Source: an uncultured Collinsella sp. (GTDB lineage: Bacteria; Actinomycetota; Coriobacteriia; Coriobacteriales; Coriobacteriaceae). Taken from it: DNA of 8,464 nt. The stretch's first letter is position 1. Every line of letters starts with the position of its first letter. The stretch is taken from contig URNM01000079.1 of the NCBI GenBank assembly GCA_900549185.1, positions 1-8,464 of the forward strand, written 5' to 3'. The notes below the pieces were generated by a model. That model ran no database searches. It had not been told where the DNA came from and worked only from the letters and a program-made list of their open reading frames with translations. Position numbers and translations under genes: made by a program. Positions 6,400-8,464 of the stretch are shown piece by piece.

Positions 6400-7248
6400 A
6401 TGCCAAGCTGGAACATTCATATCGCTCAGACGGAGCGTTTGCTGGAGCGCACCGGTGCGCTTGCCAAGAGCGTGCGCGACCGCAATGCCTTTTTGTTTGG
6501 CTGCGTGGTTCCGGATATCTTCGTGGGCTATATGGTCCCTGGCATCGCCGATCCCATCCCGTACCGCATTACGCACTTTGCAAAGCCCGAGCCCATCCCT
6601 AAGCCTCGTGAGCATGAGTTCTGGGATACCTATGTGGCGCCGTTGCTTAAAGGCGCACCCGCGGGCGAACCCGCTGAGGCTACCTCGATTGTCGAGGAGC
6701 GGGAGCGACTGAATCGCGTACACTATCCCCAGCGCTACAAGGACGCCGAGCCGGTTGCCGGTCCCGGCGCTCGTGAGTTCTCGCTTGCGTCCGAAGATGT
6801 GGCTCAGTCGTTGCTCGATTTGACACTGGGCGTCTGGTCGCACCTGGTGGCCGATACCGTATGGAATACGCGCGTGAATCAGTACCTGGAGGCGCACGGC
6901 GGCAAGCCGTGTGAGGAGTTCCGCATTAAAAAGCAAGGCGACTTTGACTGGTTTGGCAAGACGCTCGGCATTGTTTCGATTCCGCGTGCGACCGATCGCC
7001 TGTATACCGCTGCGACGCGTTTTGGGCAGTATCCCATCCATAAAGAATATGTGCTCAAGACCATCGGCGTCATGCACGAGATCGTGCGCGAAAACCCCGG
7101 CGAGCCCGATCATCCGCCGTACCGCCTGCTGACCGAGAAATTCTTTGACGCAACGTTTACCGAGGTCATCGAGCTGACCGAAGCGGGCTTTGCCGCCCGT
7201 GTCGAATCGCCCGATGTGCCTGCGCTGCCCCTGATTGCTAGCTGCTAG
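6400..7248 (+). CDS. Zinc-dependent phospholipase C family-like protein
   Basis: This 282-residue protein resembles the zinc-dependent phospholipase C (PF00882-like) family. It starts MPSWNIHIAQ, as many members do, and shows the spaced metal-ligand pattern expected: His7, Asp39 in GCVVPDIF, His59 in RITHF, and His148 and Asp152 in GVWSHLVADTVWN. These assignments are by eye. No signal peptide or membrane helix is seen, unlike the secreted toxin-type enzymes, so it is probably cytoplasmic, and its substrate is unknown; whether it cleaves phospholipids is not shown. The ATG at 6400 is preferred over an in-frame ATG at 6388 because GGGGGTGG (6390-6397) sits just upstream and the conserved MPSWNIH begins there. 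It lies 79 bases after nikO with its own likely promoter, so a functional link to nickel uptake is doubtful. Its stop codon overlaps that of the convergent gene. Confidence 0.75.
   Translation: MPSWNIHIAQTERLLERTGALAKSVRDRNAFLFGCVVPDIFVGYMVPGIADPIPYRITHFAKPEPIPKPREHEFWDTYVAPLLKGAPAGEPAEATSIVEERERLNRVHYPQRYKDAEPVAGPGAREFSLASEDVAQSLLDLTLGVWSHLVADTVWNTRVNQYLEAHGGKPCEEFRIKKQGDFDWFGKTLGIVSIPRATDRLYTAATRFGQYPIHKEYVLKTIGVMHEIVRENPGEPDHPPYRLLTEKFFDATFTEVIELTEAGFAARVESPDVPALPLIASC
7245..7248. other. Shared CTAG: overlapping stop codons of two convergent genes
   Basis: The palindrome CTAG supplies the TAG stop of the plus-strand phospholipase C-like gene (7246-7248) and, read on the other strand, the TAG stop of the minus-strand gene (7245-7247). 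There is therefore no intergenic space and no room for a separate terminator between the genes; each transcript must extend into the other gene. Confidence 0.85.
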
Positions 7249-8318
7249 CTGGCCGGCCTGGCAGTGAATAGCTCAACCCAATCGACAAGTAGCTCTTGCC
7301 GTAAGGTATCTTCGGCAATGCGTTCCTGACTGGTCTTTGGGATGTAGGGGAGCCCCGCCTTTTTATGGATGAGCTCAGCTATGTGGTCGAAGCTCTTTTT
7401 CTCCTTGATCTGGTCATAGGTAATTTGGATGACGTCGTAGCCCATGCTTGTGAGTGCGGTGGCGCGCTCGGCATCGGAGAGGCTTGCGGCTTCGCTGTCG
7501 TGGGCAGAGCGGCCTTGGCATTCCAGAATGACGCCCATGCTGTCGGTGGCGCTTTCGATGAGGATATCGGCGTAGCAGCAGGTTTTGTCATACAGCGAAC
7601 GTGCGGCTTCACTGAGCGGGATGCGCGCGTTGTTGGCGATCTCGATGCCCTGGCCGCCCTCGTCGCGGGGGAGCGAGATAAGCATGGAGGTCTGTACTTC
7701 GAAGGGCGAGGCGGCCTGCCCCGTCATGTGCTCGGCCGCCCAGCGCAGTTGTTTGACGCCGCGCAGGCCTGCGGCTTGCTTGGCGAACGCGGCGATATCC
7801 GTTGCGGTAAGAAGCGGCGTGCGCTTCCACAAGTTGGTGTCATTGCCCTTGGTGTCGTTAACTCGCTCCCAGCCGCAGTTGGGTGGAATGAACTTAAGCG
7901 AAATAGCTTCATCGAGTTGTTGTTGCGTTCGCTCGCAGGGCTTAAACACTGCAAAGGAGCCGCACATCTCGTAGCAAGCCATGAGTAACTGGTTGCGTGA
8001 AACCTGCGTAGCAAGGTTGAGCAGCGTGAACTCCGGTGACGTGACATCAAACCCATGTTCAGTCTGCCTAAACGACCCAGGAGGCGGCTCTTGGGTTAGC
8101 AGACGGCTATGAAATAGCTTTCCGTTCGCGCGCTGTTTCCTTTCGCTCACGAATCTCCAAACTGGTGTGCCGAGCAAGTCTTTAAATACCGGTTGTTTTG
8201 AGTAATGCACCAAGCGATGGTCATGGTCGGGCGGCAGGATTGCCGGATAGAGTCCCAGTATTTGGGGCGGGATGCGATAGTACTGAAAAGCCGTGGGTCC
8301 GCAGGCAAGAAATGACAT
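7245..8318 (-). CDS. Hypothetical protein with AbiEi-like region and PD-(D/E)XK (Vsr/DUF559-like) nuclease-like C-terminus
   Basis: This 357-residue soluble protein is not one I can name. The middle (about 88-120), with FDVTSPEFTLLNLA, resembles the segment after the winged helix in AbiEi-type antitoxin proteins. The C-terminal part (about 200-305) looks like a Vsr/DUF559-type PD-(D/E)XK fold: SPFEVQTSMLISLP with Glu207, a GGQG turn, YADILIE with Asp251, VILECQG with Glu266 and Gln268 in place of the usual ExK lysine, DAERATAL, and GYDVIQITYDQI. From memory, Coriobacteriia carry many paralogues of this architecture with no assigned role. Residues 1-60 are unassigned. The ATG at 8318 is the only start before an in-frame stop 33 bases upstream, yet no Shine-Dalgarno site precedes it. 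The part coding for the N-terminal half is about 53% GC (7801-8280), against 68% at 7621-7800. Nuclease activity and any defence role are inference. Confidence 0.75.
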   Translation of the reverse strand: MSFLACGPTAFQYYRIPPQILGLYPAILPPDHDHRLVHYSKQPVFKDLLGTPVWRFVSERKQRANGKLFHSRLLTQEPPPGSFRQTEHGFDVTSPEFTLLNLATQVSRNQLLMACYEMCGSFAVFKPCERTQQQLDEAISLKFIPPNCGWERVNDTKGNDTNLWKRTPLLTATDIAAFAKQAAGLRGVKQLRWAAEHMTGQAASPFEVQTSMLISLPRDEGGQGIEIANNARIPLSEAARSLYDKTCCYADILIESATDSMGVILECQGRSAHDSEAASLSDAERATALTSMGYDVIQITYDQIKEKKSFDHIAELIHKKAGLPYIPKTSQERIAEDTLRQELLVDWVELFTARPAS

Positions 8319-8417
8319 AGCGATCCGATCGTTTGAGCGTTGTTTGGGTTAGAAAAGCTATCCGTTTCGGAAGTGCGGTGAAAAAGACAAATAGGTCAGG
8401 CACAAGCGGTATTTAAG
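8319..8417 (-). other. AT-rich upstream region of the minus-strand gene
   Basis: These 99 bases hold no convincing gene. Positions 8341-8417 have 33 G or C in 77 (43%), far below the rest of the window. It presumably carries the promoter of the minus-strand gene, but I cannot pick out a -35/-10 pair with proper spacing. A 60-codon minus-strand frame at 8221-8403 overlaps it and is judged spurious. Confidence 0.4.
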
Positions 8418-8464
8418 CTGTCTCTTATACACATCTGACGCTGCCGACGACTAGTCGAGTGTAG
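8418..8464. other. Illumina Nextera (Tn5) adapter contamination
   Basis: Positions 8418-8436 are exactly the 19-base Tn5 mosaic end as read from the insert, CTGTCTCTTATACACATCT. GACGCTGCCGACGA at 8437-8450 completes the standard Nextera adapter of the i5 side. CTAGTCGA at 8451-8458 is in the index position; its reverse complement TCGACTAG matches the Nextera XT i5 index S513 as I recall it. GTGTAG at 8459-8464 is the beginning of the reverse-complemented P5 sequence. This is library adapter left in the assembly; genomic sequence ends at about 8417. Confidence 0.98.

Noticed and set aside
7365..7988. Plus-strand open frame of 207 codons opposite the minus-strand gene
   Set aside because: The minus-strand frame is longer and carries recognisable family motifs. 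The plus-strand product is a low-complexity Ala/Gly/Val-rich shadow without a clear ribosome binding site.
8221..8403. Small minus-strand open frame of 60 codons overlapping the start of the nuclease-like gene
   Set aside because: It overlaps the real gene in another frame, has no clear ribosome binding site and no family resemblance.
8418..8436. Genuine Tn5/IS50-like transposon end
   Set aside because: The mosaic end is directly followed by Nextera primer sequence, an index-sized octamer and the start of P5, so it is library adapter rather than an inserted element.

Overview
The window looks like high-GC chromosomal DNA from a gut actinobacterium of the class Coriobacteriia, most likely Collinsella or a close relative. 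This rests on overall gene style and protein resemblance from memory (PheS/PheT sequence type, about 68% GC in a sampled pheT line, GTG and TTG starts with good Shine-Dalgarno sites), not on a database search.

Layout: (1) Positions 1-3357 hold the 3' part of pheS and all of pheT, the two subunits of phenylalanyl-tRNA synthetase. They end at a hairpin terminator at 3468-3502. (2) Positions 3482-6320 hold a self-contained nickel-uptake unit: a sigma-70-type promoter buried in the pheT terminator, a perfect GTGTTAC-N14-GTAACAC inverted repeat just downstream of the predicted transcription start, then nikMN (a CbiM/NikM permease fused to a NikN-like tail), nikQ (EcfT-type coupling protein) and nikO (ATPase). 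The inverted repeat matches the form known for a group of NikR nickel repressors, so the operon is probably shut off by nickel-loaded NikR; no nikR gene is in the window. (3) Positions 6400-7248 encode a cytoplasmic protein resembling the zinc-dependent phospholipase C family, with its own extended -10 promoter. (4) Positions 7245-8318, on the minus strand, encode a 357-residue protein with an AbiEi-like middle and a PD-(D/E)XK (Vsr/DUF559-like) nuclease-like C-terminal part. Its stop codon overlaps that of the preceding convergent gene through a shared CTAG. (5) Positions 8319-8417 are AT-rich upstream DNA. (6) Positions 8418-8464 are not biological: they are an Illumina Nextera (Tn5) adapter with an i5 index and the start of the P5 sequence, so the assembly should be trimmed after 8417.

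Most of the window is ordinary core genome. The items most worth attention are the NikR-type operator and its compact promoter/terminator arrangement, the orphan nuclease-like gene with a split base composition, and the adapter contamination. I see no CRISPR array, rRNA, tRNA, insertion sequence or convincing new multi-gene system.
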